Source: an uncultured Lachnospiraceae bacterium (GTDB taxonomy: Bacteria > Bacillota > Clostridia > Lachnospirales > Lachnospiraceae). From it: a stretch of DNA of 33,241 bases. How positions within the stretch are numbered: the stretch's first letter is position 1; every line of letters starts with the position of its first letter. Below, piece by piece: positions 23,795-31,826 of the stretch. Both the position numbers and the translations under genes were made by a program. The stretch is taken from the NCBI GenBank assembly GCA_910583965.1, contig CAJUAE010000032.1, forward strand, positions 1 through 33,241. Direction: 5' to 3'. A model generated the notes under the pieces. That model was not told the DNA's origin. It saw only the letters and a list, made by a program, of their open reading frames with translations, and did not search any database.

Positions 23795-24676
23795 ATGAAT
23801 TTTCTGAATAAAATGGAGCGAAAGTTTGGAAAATACGCAATCCCCAATCTATCTCTGTATTTGATATTAGGATATATTTTGGGATATGCAATGCAATTTA
23901 TTAATCCAGCAATTGTAGATTTTCTGACACTGAATCCATATTTGATACTACATGGTCAAATTTGGCGGCTTGTCACATGGATTATAATACCGCCATCGAG
24001 GTTGGATCTTTTGACAATTGTAATGTTAATGTTTTACTATTCTGTGGGAACAAATCTTGAGCGGACATGGGGAACTTTTTATTATAATGTATATCTTTTG
24101 ATGGGAATGTTTTTTACCATTATAGGAAGCTTTTTGATTATGGGAATCAGCTATATTCCTGGAGTTCGTTCCTATGAGAGAGTAATCTTATATGGAACAG
24201 AAACTTATTTTCTGCTTGTGGCGCGTAGTTTCAGTACTTATTTTATCAATATGTCTATTTTCTTGGGATTTGCAGCGACGTTTCCAGATGTGCAAGTGCT
24301 GTTGATGTTTATTATCCCTATTAAAGTGAAATGGATGGGAATTGCCTACGCAGTACTTTTGGGTATCCAATTTTTGCAGAGTGATATTGTGGGTAAAATT
24401 GTAATTGGTGCATCTCTTTTAAATTTTGTTTTGTTTTTCATGATGACGCGAAGCGGAATTGGTATGCGCATTTCGCCGCGGCAGGTCAAGAGGCGGCACG
24501 ATTACAGCAGGGAAGTGAAACGGGCAAAGCCAGCGAGTGTAGCAAAGCACAAATGTGCGATTTGTGGTAAGAACAGTGAGGATAATCCAGAGGCAGAATT
24601 TCGGTTTTGTTCTAAATGTAATGGAAATTATGAATATTGCCAAGATCACCTTTTTACACATACACATGTTAAATAA
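23795..24676 (+). CDS. Rhomboid-fold membrane protein with C-terminal zinc finger, no visible catalytic motif
   Basis: A 293-residue protein with about six hydrophobic segments between residues 15 and 220. The entry HGQIWRLVTWIIIPP and the loop around NLERTWGTFYYNVYLLMG are typical of the rhomboid superfamily, as is FPDVQVLLMFIIPIKVKWMG. The catalytic GxSG of transmembrane helix 4 and the partner His of helix 6 are not seen, so it looks like an inactive rhomboid. A basic linker (SPRQVKRRHDYSREVKRAKP) leads to a cytoplasmic CAICGK...CSKC..YEYCQDH cluster, probably a zinc-binding knuckle. AGGAG is 7 bases before ATG 23795; the GTG at 23774 is less likely. Followed after 23 bases by the sigma-like gene. 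Confidence 0.85.
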   Translation: MNFLNKMERKFGKYAIPNLSLYLILGYILGYAMQFINPAIVDFLTLNPYLILHGQIWRLVTWIIIPPSRLDLLTIVMLMFYYSVGTNLERTWGTFYYNVYLLMGMFFTIIGSFLIMGISYIPGVRSYERVILYGTETYFLLVARSFSTYFINMSIFLGFAATFPDVQVLLMFIIPIKVKWMGIAYAVLLGIQFLQSDIVGKIVIGASLLNFVLFFMMTRSGIGMRISPRQVKRRHDYSREVKRAKPASVAKHKCAICGKNSEDNPEAEFRFCSKCNGNYEYCQDHLFTHTHVK

Positions 24677-24699
24677 TAGGAAAGGGGAATCACACAGGC

Positions 24700-25437
24700 A
24701 TGGAGTTGAATCATATAAATTTTGCACAGGTTCTTGAAGCGTTAAGGGATACTGCGCGACTTCAGGGAAATATGTTGACAAGCGAGCAGCTTGAAGAAGC
24801 TTTTGAACAGTGGAAATTGGACGAAGGGCAGATGACGCTGATTCAGGATTATTTTCGGAACCATCATATTGGTATTGATGAGTCTGGAGATTTGGAGGAA
24901 AATCTTTCAGGAGAGGATGTCAATTTTCTGGAAATGTATCTGGCAGAGCTAAAAGAACTTCCGCTTGTGTCAGATGGGGAGAAGCGCGCGGTAATGATGT
25001 CTGCGCTTGCTGGTGACAAAAATGCACAGGAGAAGCTGATAGAGATTTTCTTGCCACAAGTGGTAGAGATTTCCAAACTTTATGCAGGACAGGGGGCACT
25101 TGTGGAGGATTTAATTGGCGAGGGAAATGTCGCTGCTGCCGCAGCCGTAACAATGCTAGAATGCGTGGAGAACATTGACGAGGTAGAAGGCTTTATTGGC
25201 AAAATGATTATGGATGCCATGGAGGAGCTTATCAATGAGGATTCAGATAATCGTCAATTTGACGAGAACATGCTAAATAAGGTTAATGATGTGAACAACA
25301 AAGCAAGAGCGTTGTATGACAGCCTCCTTCGGAAAGTCACAGTGAGAGAAGTTGCACAGGAGCTTGGCATTTCGGAGGATGAAGTGCGAAAGGCAATGGA
25401 GTTTTCTGCAAACAGAATTGATTATATTGCGCAGTAG
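24700..25437 (+). CDS. Sigma-70-like protein lacking region 4
   Basis: A 245-residue acidic protein. Residues about 75-150 resemble sigma-70 regions 1.2-2.2: FLEMYLAELKELPLVSDGEK, then GDKNAQEKLIEIFLPQVVEI and GALVEDLIGEGNVAAAAAV, equivalent to the core-binding helix with DLIQEGN in real sigma factors. The part equivalent to 2.3-2.4 (FIGKMIMDAMEEL) lacks the aromatic and basic residues that melt and read the -10 box. The end (ALYDSLLRKVTVREVAQELGISEDEVRKAM) resembles region 3. There is no region 4, so -35 recognition is missing. It could bind RNA polymerase core without promoter specificity, or act as a decoy or adaptor; this is inference. GGAAAGGGG lies before the ATG. It sits between the rhomboid-like gene and an unknown gene 10 bases downstream. 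Confidence 0.8.
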   Translation: MELNHINFAQVLEALRDTARLQGNMLTSEQLEEAFEQWKLDEGQMTLIQDYFRNHHIGIDESGDLEENLSGEDVNFLEMYLAELKELPLVSDGEKRAVMMSALAGDKNAQEKLIEIFLPQVVEISKLYAGQGALVEDLIGEGNVAAAAAVTMLECVENIDEVEGFIGKMIMDAMEELINEDSDNRQFDENMLNKVNDVNNKARALYDSLLRKVTVREVAQELGISEDEVRKAMEFSANRIDYIAQ

Positions 25438-25447
25438 GGAGACGCAC

Positions 25448-25870
25448 ATGAATATACAGAATAATGATTTTAAATATGTAATTCAGGATACCAATTGTGT
25501 TTATTTTGGTAAGGAATTGACCTATGCAGAGATAATGGACAAGGAAGATGTGCCATTTAAGTTTAAGGCTGTGATCAGTGCACATATTGCGCGGGAGATA
25601 GATTTAAACAAAAGGATGACAGATCATGTTTTGGAGATAACGGAGAGTGCGTTTTCCTATCGCATTTTTGAACAGTTAAAATTGACTGTGCGGGTCTACT
25701 ACAAAGTTTCCACAAAGGGATTTGGTGGTAAAATAAAGGAGAAGTGGGTGCACAAAGCATGTTTGATAGGGCAATTTTGCAAAGAATATCGCAGTAAGAC
25801 AATACAGAGTGAGGTGATGATAGAAGACTTTTCTATCTCGAAGCTTGCATTGTTAGCGCTGAGCATATAG
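25448..25870 (+). CDS. Conserved-looking protein of unknown function
   Basis: A 140-residue soluble protein. No signal peptide, membrane segment or Cys motif stands out. The middle is amphipathic (YRIFEQLKLTVRVYYKV, then a basic GFGGKIKEKW), with a C-terminal FSISKLALLALSI helix. The frame extends upstream to 25352 inside the sigma-like gene, but GGGAG 6 bases before ATG 25448 fixes the start, leaving 10 bases between genes. It is therefore probably co-transcribed with the rhomboid-like and sigma-like genes and may belong to the same system. I do not recognise the family. Confidence 0.75.
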   Translation: MNIQNNDFKYVIQDTNCVYFGKELTYAEIMDKEDVPFKFKAVISAHIAREIDLNKRMTDHVLEITESAFSYRIFEQLKLTVRVYYKVSTKGFGGKIKEKWVHKACLIGQFCKEYRSKTIQSEVMIEDFSISKLALLALSI

Positions 25871-25898
25871 ACATATAAAAAGAAAGGATTATTATAAA

Positions 25899-28826
25899 AT
25901 GAAAAAAATTGAGGATTTGACAGCTTACGAAGTGATTGAGAACAGGCAGATTGACGATATAGGAGCTATGAGTTGGCTTTTGCGGCACAAAAAGACAGGT
26001 GCAAGAATAGCACTATTGCAAAATAATGATGAAAATAAAGTGTTTTATATTGGCTTTCGCACGCCACCCACAGATTCTACAGGAGTACCACATATTGTGG
26101 AACACACTGTACTTTGTGGTTCTAAGGATTTTCCAGTTAAGGACCCTTTTGTGGAACTTGTAAAAGGGTCACTTAATACATTTTTAAATGCTATGACATA
26201 CAGTGACAAGACAGTGTATCCTGTTGCAAGCTGCAATGACAAGGATTTTCAGAATTTGATGCATGTTTATCTTGACGCAGTTTTTTATCCCAATATCTAT
26301 CAGGAAAAGAAGATATTCCAGCAGGAAGGATGGCATTATGAGATGGAGGATGTGGACAGTCCACTCACACTGAACGGTGTTGTCTACAATGAGATGAAAG
26401 GGGCTTTCTCATCACCAGATGAAGTACACGACAGGGAAGTGTTCAACTCTTTGTTTCCAGATACCCCATATGGAGTAGAGTCTGGTGGAGATCCCAAAAT
26501 GATCCCAGAACTTACGTATGAACAATTTCTGGATTTTCACAGAAGATATTATCACCCATCAAACAGCTATCTCTATCTCTATGGAGATATGGATATGGCA
26601 GAGAAGTTGGAATGGATAGATGAGAATTATCTAAGTCGATTTGACAAGTTAGAAATAGACTCTGCACTAAAACAGCAGGAGGCTTTTGCAAAGCCAGTTG
26701 AAGTATATAAGGAATATCCAATTATGGAGGGCGAGTCTCTGGAAGACAATACGTATCTCTCGTACAATACAGTTGTAGGGACAAGCCTTGACAAAGAATT
26801 GTATTATGCGATGGAAATTTTGGAGTATGCATTGTGTTCTGCTTCTGCGGCTCCTTTAAAGCTTGCGTTGATTCACAAAAATATTGGAACAGAGGTTTAT
26901 TCTGTATATAATAACGGAATTTATCAACCATATTTTTCTATTGTGGCAAAAAATGCAAATGCTTCTCAGAAAGACGACTTTGTTCAGACAATTGAGCGTG
27001 AACTTTCCCGTATTGTGAAGGAAGGAATTGACAAGAAGTCTTTGCTTGCTGGTTTGAATTATTATGAGTTCCGGTACAGAGAGGCAGATTTTGGTTCCTA
27101 TCCAAAAGGATTGATGTATGGATTACAAATGTTTGATTCTTGGCTGTACAATGACCACATGCCATTTGACATGATTGAGGCAATTGGTATTTTTAAGGAT
27201 TTAAAGGAAAAGATTCACACAGATTATTTTGAAACTTTAATTGAACGATATTTAATTAACAATCAACATAAATCTATTTTGGTGGTGGCACCAAAAGAAG
27301 GGCTTACCATAAAGGAAGAACGAGAACTGACAGAGAAACTCGCTGCATATAAAGCAGGCCTATCCGCAGAGGAACTTGCGCAGATTGTTGCGGATACAAA
27401 GGCGCTGCGCGCCTACCAAGAAGATGAGGATGCACCAGAGAAACTTGCTTTGATACCAATGCTAAAGCGTGAGGATATGAAAAAAGAAGCGGAGGATTTT
27501 ATCAATGAAGTCCGCAGTATTGGGGATACAAAAGTTTTGTTTCATGAGATACAGACAAATGGAATTGGCTATATTAAGTTTATTTTTGATGCTGCCAATA
27601 TTCCAACAGAGCTGTTCTCCTACATTGGAATTTTGAAGAATGTACTAGGGTATATTGATACAGAGCGATACAGTTATGGCGAACTTTGCAACGAAATTAA
27701 TATTCATACAGGGGATATTGTGAGTAGTGTGAATACTTATGTGAATGCAAAGAAGCTTGACGAGTACAAGCTTACTTTTGAAATGAAGACAAAGGCAATG
27801 TATGATGAGCTGCCGGCTGCATTTGCATTGATGACAGAGATTATGACTGCCTCAAAGTTTACAGACGAAAACAGGATTCTTGAGATTCTCGAGGAATTAA
27901 AGTCTATTATGCAAGCGAATTTGCTTTCTGCTGGACATACGTTTGCGGCAGTGCGAGCAATGTCGTACTTTAGTGAAACAGCAGCCGTGTCGGAGCTTGT
28001 GAATGGTCTGCCATGTTATCGTATGCTTGAGCAGCTAACAGAGGATTTTGATGCCAATAAAAAAGAGTTGATTACAAAGTTAGACGAGCTGACAAAATGT
28101 ATTTTCCGACCAGAAAATTTGTTGGTTGACATTACTGCTACTAAGGAAGGATTTGAGCGCATCAAAGACCTTGTGCCGTCAATGAAAGCAAAACTTTTTA
28201 CTGTGCCAGTGAAAAAGGAACTCTTTGCGATTTCGACTGCTAAGAAAAATGAAGCGTTTTCAACATCAGCACAGATTCAGTATGTGTGTAGGGCTGGAAA
28301 TTATATGAAGAATACAGACTATGTATATACAGGTGCGCTGCGAGTGTTAAAGGTGATGCTGCGGTATGATTATCTCTGGATTAATGTGCGTGTCAAAGGT
28401 GGCGCATATGGATGTATGTGCAATTTTGGAAAGACAGGGGATAGTTATCTTGTGTCATACAGAGATCCAAACCTTAAAAAAACAGTTGATATTTTTGAAA
28501 AAACAAGTAAGTATTTAAGAGAATTTACTGCAGATGAACGTACAATGACAAAGTATATTATTGGTGCTGTTAGCGATATGGATGTGCCAATGACGCCGGC
28601 TATCAAGGGAAGTCGTTCTTCAGGTGCATATTTGACCAACCTAGATTTTGCAGAGGTACAACATGAGCGCGACGAGGTGCTTTCTTGTAGTCAAGATGAT
28701 ATTAGAAGATTGGCAGGTTATCTCGATGCAGTTATGGCGGAAGATGCTGTCTGTGTGGTGGGTAATGGTCAATCCATTGGGGAAAATAAAGATTTGTTTA
28801 TGAAAGTGGAAAATTTATTTCATTAA
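25899..28826 (+). CDS. M16C family zinc peptidase (presequence protease-like)
   Basis: A 975-residue homologue of the presequence protease/insulinase-family M16C enzymes, which degrade short peptides in a closed chamber. The inverted zinc motif HIVEH is at residues 65-69 (His65, Glu68, His69), with the third ligand Glu165 in VVYNEMKGAFSSP. SLNTFLNAMTYSDKTVYPVAS is characteristic of the PreP group. The second half holds the inactive repeat domains, with NVRVKGGAYGCMCNF near residue 830, the Arg/Tyr-like substrate-binding element of the family. There is no signal peptide, so it is cytoplasmic. The gap to the unknown gene upstream is 28 bases with AAAGGA; it may be the last gene of that operon or separately expressed. 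Confidence 0.95.
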   Translation: MKKIEDLTAYEVIENRQIDDIGAMSWLLRHKKTGARIALLQNNDENKVFYIGFRTPPTDSTGVPHIVEHTVLCGSKDFPVKDPFVELVKGSLNTFLNAMTYSDKTVYPVASCNDKDFQNLMHVYLDAVFYPNIYQEKKIFQQEGWHYEMEDVDSPLTLNGVVYNEMKGAFSSPDEVHDREVFNSLFPDTPYGVESGGDPKMIPELTYEQFLDFHRRYYHPSNSYLYLYGDMDMAEKLEWIDENYLSRFDKLEIDSALKQQEAFAKPVEVYKEYPIMEGESLEDNTYLSYNTVVGTSLDKELYYAMEILEYALCSASAAPLKLALIHKNIGTEVYSVYNNGIYQPYFSIVAKNANASQKDDFVQTIERELSRIVKEGIDKKSLLAGLNYYEFRYREADFGSYPKGLMYGLQMFDSWLYNDHMPFDMIEAIGIFKDLKEKIHTDYFETLIERYLINNQHKSILVVAPKEGLTIKEERELTEKLAAYKAGLSAEELAQIVADTKALRAYQEDEDAPEKLALIPMLKREDMKKEAEDFINEVRSIGDTKVLFHEIQTNGIGYIKFIFDAANIPTELFSYIGILKNVLGYIDTERYSYGELCNEINIHTGDIVSSVNTYVNAKKLDEYKLTFEMKTKAMYDELPAAFALMTEIMTASKFTDENRILEILEELKSIMQANLLSAGHTFAAVRAMSYFSETAAVSELVNGLPCYRMLEQLTEDFDANKKELITKLDELTKCIFRPENLLVDITATKEGFERIKDLVPSMKAKLFTVPVKKELFAISTAKKNEAFSTSAQIQYVCRAGNYMKNTDYVYTGALRVLKVMLRYDYLWINVRVKGGAYGCMCNFGKTGDSYLVSYRDPNLKKTVDIFEKTSKYLREFTADERTMTKYIIGAVSDMDVPMTPAIKGSRSSGAYLTNLDFAEVQHERDEVLSCSQDDIRRLAGYLDAVMAEDAVCVVGNGQSIGENKDLFMKVENLFH

Positions 28827-28866
28827 AATTGTTAAGAAATAAATTGTGACAAAAACTATTACTAAG

Positions 28867-28947
28867 TTTCACGCCAAAAAACGCAAAAGACAAGCACTTT
28901 TTATTGCTATTTGAGCCGCTGTTTGACGGCGGAATGGGGGATTTGTA
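28867..28947 (+). repeat. Hairpin repeat in the era leader
   Basis: About 80 bases matching 30027-30105: TTTCACGCC, AAAAACG, then ATTTGAGCCGC, GGCGG and ATGGGGGATTT-TGTA. It contains a weak hairpin (AAAAACGC/GCACTTTTT) and a GC-rich hairpin GCCG/CGGC. The GGGGGA at its 3' end (28936-28941) is the only ribosome binding site in front of the era ATG at 28950, so the repeat seems to have become the era leader. Confidence 0.7.
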
Positions 28948-28949
28948 TC

Positions 28950-29852
28950 ATGAAGGAAACACATAAATCAGGTTTTGCTGCATTGATTGGCAGACCGAAT
29001 GTGGGAAAATCGACGCTGATGAACTGTCTGATTGGACAGAAGATTGCAATTACATCCAAAAAACCACAGACTACAAGAAATCGTATACAAACCGTATATA
29101 CTTCTGACGAGGGACAGATTGTCTTTGTGGACACACCAGGGATTCACAAGGCAAAAAATAAGCTGGGAGACTATATGGTAAATGTAGCGGAGCACAGTCT
29201 GCGAGAAGTAGATGTGATTCTGTGGCTGGTGGAGCCGACGGATTATATTGGAGCAGGAGAGCAGCATATTATCGAGGAACTGAAAAAAGTAAAAACACCT
29301 GTTATTTTAGTGATTAACAAGATTGATACTGTAAAAAAAGAACAACTTCTGGAATATATAGATATATATAGAAAACACCTTGATTTTGCGGAAATCGTAC
29401 CTGTTTCGGCATTAAAGAAAGATAATACAGCTGTTTTGATTACACAGATTATGAAATATTTGCCAGAAGGTCCTACATTTTATGATGAGGATACAATTAC
29501 CGACCAACCTACACGACAGATTGTGGCGGAGCTTATTCGGGAGAAGGTGTTGCACAGTATTGATGAGGAGATTCCTCATGGTGTGGCAGTGACAATTGAG
29601 TCTATGAAATACAGCAAAAAGATTGTTGATATCAATGCGACGATTATCTGCGAACGGGATTCACACAAGGGAATTATTATTGGAAAAGGCGGACAGATGC
29701 TCAAAAAGATTGGTTCCATGGCACGCCCTGAAATTGAAGATTTATTGGAGCAGCATGTCAACCTTCAACTTTGGGTAAAAGTGAAAAAGGATTGGCGTGA
29801 CAGTGATTTTCTTATTAAGAATTTTGGATATAACCCTAGAGAAAATGAATAA
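28950..29852 (+). CDS. era: GTPase Era
   Basis: A 300-residue ribosome-associated GTPase needed for 30S assembly; it binds the 3' end of 16S rRNA. G1 GRPNVGKS (residues 14-21), the switch segment SKKPQTTRNRI, G3 DTPGIH, G4 NKID and G5 SAL are all present. The C-terminal KH RNA-binding domain shows ERDSHKGIIIGKGGQMLKKIG. The frame is open to 28911, but homologues and the GGGGGA spacing favour ATG 28950. yqzL and recO follow, the usual Firmicute neighbourhood, though a 377-base repeat-bearing spacer intervenes here. Confidence 0.97.
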   Translation: MKETHKSGFAALIGRPNVGKSTLMNCLIGQKIAITSKKPQTTRNRIQTVYTSDEGQIVFVDTPGIHKAKNKLGDYMVNVAEHSLREVDVILWLVEPTDYIGAGEQHIIEELKKVKTPVILVINKIDTVKKEQLLEYIDIYRKHLDFAEIVPVSALKKDNTAVLITQIMKYLPEGPTFYDEDTITDQPTRQIVAELIREKVLHSIDEEIPHGVAVTIESMKYSKKIVDINATIICERDSHKGIIIGKGGQMLKKIGSMARPEIEDLLEQHVNLQLWVKVKKDWRDSDFLIKNFGYNPRENE

Positions 29853-29956
29853 GGATAATGAATAAAATCGTTCCATAAGTACACCCTATTGATGTGGGTA
29901 CTATACACAATAATAGACTCTTGGAGTTTTTTGTACCTGATGTTGCGAGGAGATAG

Positions 29957-30105
29957 TGTGAGAAGTACTTCTAACTGCCTGTGGCAGTTTCCACTCACAG
30001 CAAAGGCTGCTTTGCGGAGAAGTACTTTTCACGCCGAAAAACGTAAAGGACAGCGTTTTTCATTTCTATTTGAGCCGCCAAAAGGCGGTATGGGGGATTT
30101 TTGTA
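29957..30105 (+). repeat. Multi-hairpin dispersed repeat, fuller copy
   Basis: The modules in order: TGTGAG (29957-29962) with CTCACA (29994-29999) enclosing AACTGCC-TGT-GGCAGTT (29973-29989); the word GAGAAGTACTT twice (29960-29970, 30017-30027); GAAAAACG (30036-30043) with CGTTTTTC (30054-30061); CCGCC-AAAA-GGCGG (30075-30088); then TATGGGGGATTT. From 30027 on it matches the era leader repeat. Here the pairing is perfect, and no ORF starts at the GGGGGA. Confidence 0.7.
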
Positions 30106-30143
30106 AGATATCTACAGATTTATGAGGTGTATGTTGATTAAAT

Positions 30144-30173
30144 TTGTGGATATGGAGAAAAATCTGCTATAAA
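30144..30173 (+). promoter_or_regulatory. Candidate promoter for yqzL-recO
   Basis: TTGTGG (30144-30149), 18 bases, then TATAAA (30168-30173) preceded by TGC. It lies 56 bases before the yqzL start and would let yqzL-recO be expressed independently of era. Confidence 0.45.
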
Positions 30174-30229
30174 AACAGGCGCAAGGAAGATTCCAAGAGA
30201 CCATAATACAGAAAGGGAAGGGACGATCA

Positions 30230-30418
30230 ATGCACGAGGATGGATGGAGCCGGTTTATGCAGACAGGACGGGTATATGACTATCTGGCTTACAAGGGGCA
30301 TCCTGGGGTGGAAGAAGCCAAAAGTAAGGCGGGAGAGACACATGAGTACAGCGATGCAGGATTTCGTAATACTGACAGGAATTGTTATCAAAGCAGAACC
30401 GATTGGGGAATACGATAA
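30230..30418 (+). CDS. yqzL: YqzL-like small protein
   Basis: A 62-codon frame starting MHEDGWSRFMQTGRVYDYLAY. The pattern W-x-x-F-x-x-T-G-x-[IV]-x-x-Y-L-x-[YF]-K, followed by a charged stretch, matches the short YqzL proteins encoded between era and recO in Bacillus and clostridia; function unknown. GGGAAGGG lies 7-8 bases before the ATG. Here the frame runs 77 bases into recO in another frame, so the last 25 residues are encoded by recO sequence; YqzL proteins are usually about 45-50 residues long. Synteny is the main support. Confidence 0.75.
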   Translation: MHEDGWSRFMQTGRVYDYLAYKGHPGVEEAKSKAGETHEYSDAGFRNTDRNCYQSRTDWGIR

Positions 30419-31028
30419 ACGAGTAGTGCTACTGACAAAAGAGAGAGGAAAGATATCAGCCTTTGCCCGAGGAGCTAGAAAACCGGGCAACAGGCTGATG
30501 GCTCCTACCAATCCTTTCTCTTTTGGACAGTTTCAGCTCTATGTAGGCAGAAATGCTTATACATTGTCAGATGCGGAAATTACAAACTATTTCGAGGAGT
30601 TAAGACATGATTTTACAGGTGCATATTATGGAATGTACTTTTTAGAAATTGCGGATTACTACACAAGGGAGAATAGCGATGAGACAGGAATGCTCAAACT
30701 TTTGTATCAGTCGCTGCGCGCGCTGACAGCGCCGAACTTTGAGAATAAGTTGGTGCGATATGTATTTGAGCTAAAGGCTATTATGCTGAATGGCGAGTTT
30801 CCGGGACAAATAGCGAATAACAAACTTTTGGAATCTACAGCGTACACGATTGATTACATAATGAAAACACCAGTTGAAAGGCTTTTTTCCTTTCAAGTAA
30901 CAATCGAAGTATTACAGGAATTGGGCGTTTTTAGTAGGAAAATTTGTCAGAGTGTCATGGACAAAAATTTTAAAAGTCTGGAAATACTTGAAAATATAGA
31001 TGAATTTGTTTATAATAAAACGCAGTAA
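30342..31028 (+). CDS. recO: DNA repair protein RecO
   Basis: A 228-residue recombination mediator that helps load RecA on SSB-coated DNA in the RecFOR pathway. The N-terminal OB-fold shows VILTGIVIKAEPIGEYDKRVVLLTKERGKISAFARGARKP; the helical C-terminal domain follows (ENKLVRYVFELKAIMLNGEFP). The zinc-binding Cys quartet present in many RecO proteins is absent, and the protein is at the short end of the family. GGGAG 6 bases before ATG 30342 fixes the start; the open frame back to 30240 is overlap with yqzL. Confidence 0.92.
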   Translation: MSTAMQDFVILTGIVIKAEPIGEYDKRVVLLTKERGKISAFARGARKPGNRLMAPTNPFSFGQFQLYVGRNAYTLSDAEITNYFEELRHDFTGAYYGMYFLEIADYYTRENSDETGMLKLLYQSLRALTAPNFENKLVRYVFELKAIMLNGEFPGQIANNKLLESTAYTIDYIMKTPVERLFSFQVTIEVLQELGVFSRKICQSVMDKNFKSLEILENIDEFVYNKTQ

Positions 31029-31066
31029 AAAAATATAAATTTTTTGTGAATGATATGGAGATAAAA

Positions 31067-31735
31067 ATGAAAAGGTTTTTGAGGGTAGGAAATGCTGTAG
31101 TTATAATGTTTTTCTGCTGTATCTTGTGTTGTACTGCTTGCGGAGAAGTAATACGAGATGAAGAAATGACAGAATCTGCATCGGAGACGTCAACCACATC
31201 AACAATTTCTGTAAAAAAAGATGGAAGCATCTCGAGTAAGATTGTCGAGGCATTTACAGAGAGTTATTATGATGTGGATGGGTTAAAGACTATGATTGAG
31301 TCTTCCATTGTGGAGTATCAGGCAGAAAATACTGCGGCACAGGTAAAATTAAAGAGTTGTAAAGCAAAAGGCGATAATGTAAATGTGGAGATGGAATTTG
31401 GCGATTATCAATCATACGCTGGCTTTAATGACGAAGTTTTTTTTGCTGGGACAGTGCAGGCAGCAAACAAGGCAGGTTTTGATTTGAATATGAGCCTCAA
31501 AGGGGTAGGAGGAAACCAAGAAAATGCGACCATTTCAAAACCAGACCTTTTGGGAATGGGCGATAATCACATTGTGATTTTGGAACCGTCAGTTGAGGAG
31601 GAAGACGTGACACAGGTTGTACGTGTGGAGTGTTCTGACGAGATTTTATATGTGGGGGACGGTGTTATGGTCACTGGAAAGAAAAGTGCAGATGTAACTG
31701 TCTCAGATGGTTATAAAGTCATAGTGTTCCGATAG
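31067..31735 (+). CDS. Lipoprotein of unknown function
   Basis: A 222-residue protein with a lipoprotein signal: a basic start, a hydrophobic, Cys-rich core and CTAC, with the lipidated Cys at residue 25. After a Ser/Thr/Glu-rich linker (about 32-50) comes a globular part with DGLKTMIESSIVEYQAEN and beta-rich segments (VNVEMEFGDYQSYAGFN; DGVMVTGKKSADVTVSDGYKVIVF). No catalytic motif is seen. TGGAG before ATG 31067 is preferred over a GTG at 31046. It lies 38 bases after recO, and 91 bases before glyS, and is probably anchored on the outside of the membrane. The family is not recognised. Confidence 0.8.
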   Translation: MKRFLRVGNAVVIMFFCCILCCTACGEVIRDEEMTESASETSTTSTISVKKDGSISSKIVEAFTESYYDVDGLKTMIESSIVEYQAENTAAQVKLKSCKAKGDNVNVEMEFGDYQSYAGFNDEVFFAGTVQAANKAGFDLNMSLKGVGGNQENATISKPDLLGMGDNHIVILEPSVEEEDVTQVVRVECSDEILYVGDGVMVTGKKSADVTVSDGYKVIVFR

Positions 31736-31751
31736 AGGACAAGCTGTAAGA

Positions 31752-31789
31752 CGTTACTGTGAGTGGCTTTTTGGTCGTGCATAGTAACG
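31752..31789 (+). other. Hairpin in the glyS leader
   Basis: CGTTACTGTG (31752-31761) pairs with CATAGTAACG (31780-31789) with one G-U pair, around an 18-base loop that includes TTTTT. No T-run follows and no T-box consensus is present. It may be a transcript end for the lipoprotein gene or a regulatory stem before glyS. Confidence 0.45.
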
Positions 31790-31826
31790 GTAAGACAAAA
31801 ATATAATGAGGTTAGGAGAACGTGAG

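Larger units (their letters stand above)
29853..30229. other. Spacer between era and yqzL
   Basis: No gene. The spacer is largely a structured repeat (29957-30105) and ends with a promoter-like sequence (30144-30173) and the yqzL ribosome binding site. A plus-strand open frame across it (29889-30125) is only the repeat read through. Confidence 0.6.

Noticed and set aside
29889..30125. 78-codon plus-strand ORF between era and yqzL
   Set aside because: It is an open frame through the hairpin repeat, has no ribosome binding site, and its codons follow the repeat modules.
30240..30341. Longer N-terminus of RecO
   Set aside because: The extra 34 codons are the other frame of yqzL; the RecO OB-fold begins right after ATG 30342, which has GGGAG in front.
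31736..31826. T-box riboswitch before glyS
   Set aside because: Only 91 bases are available and the T-box consensus is missing; just one hairpin is present.
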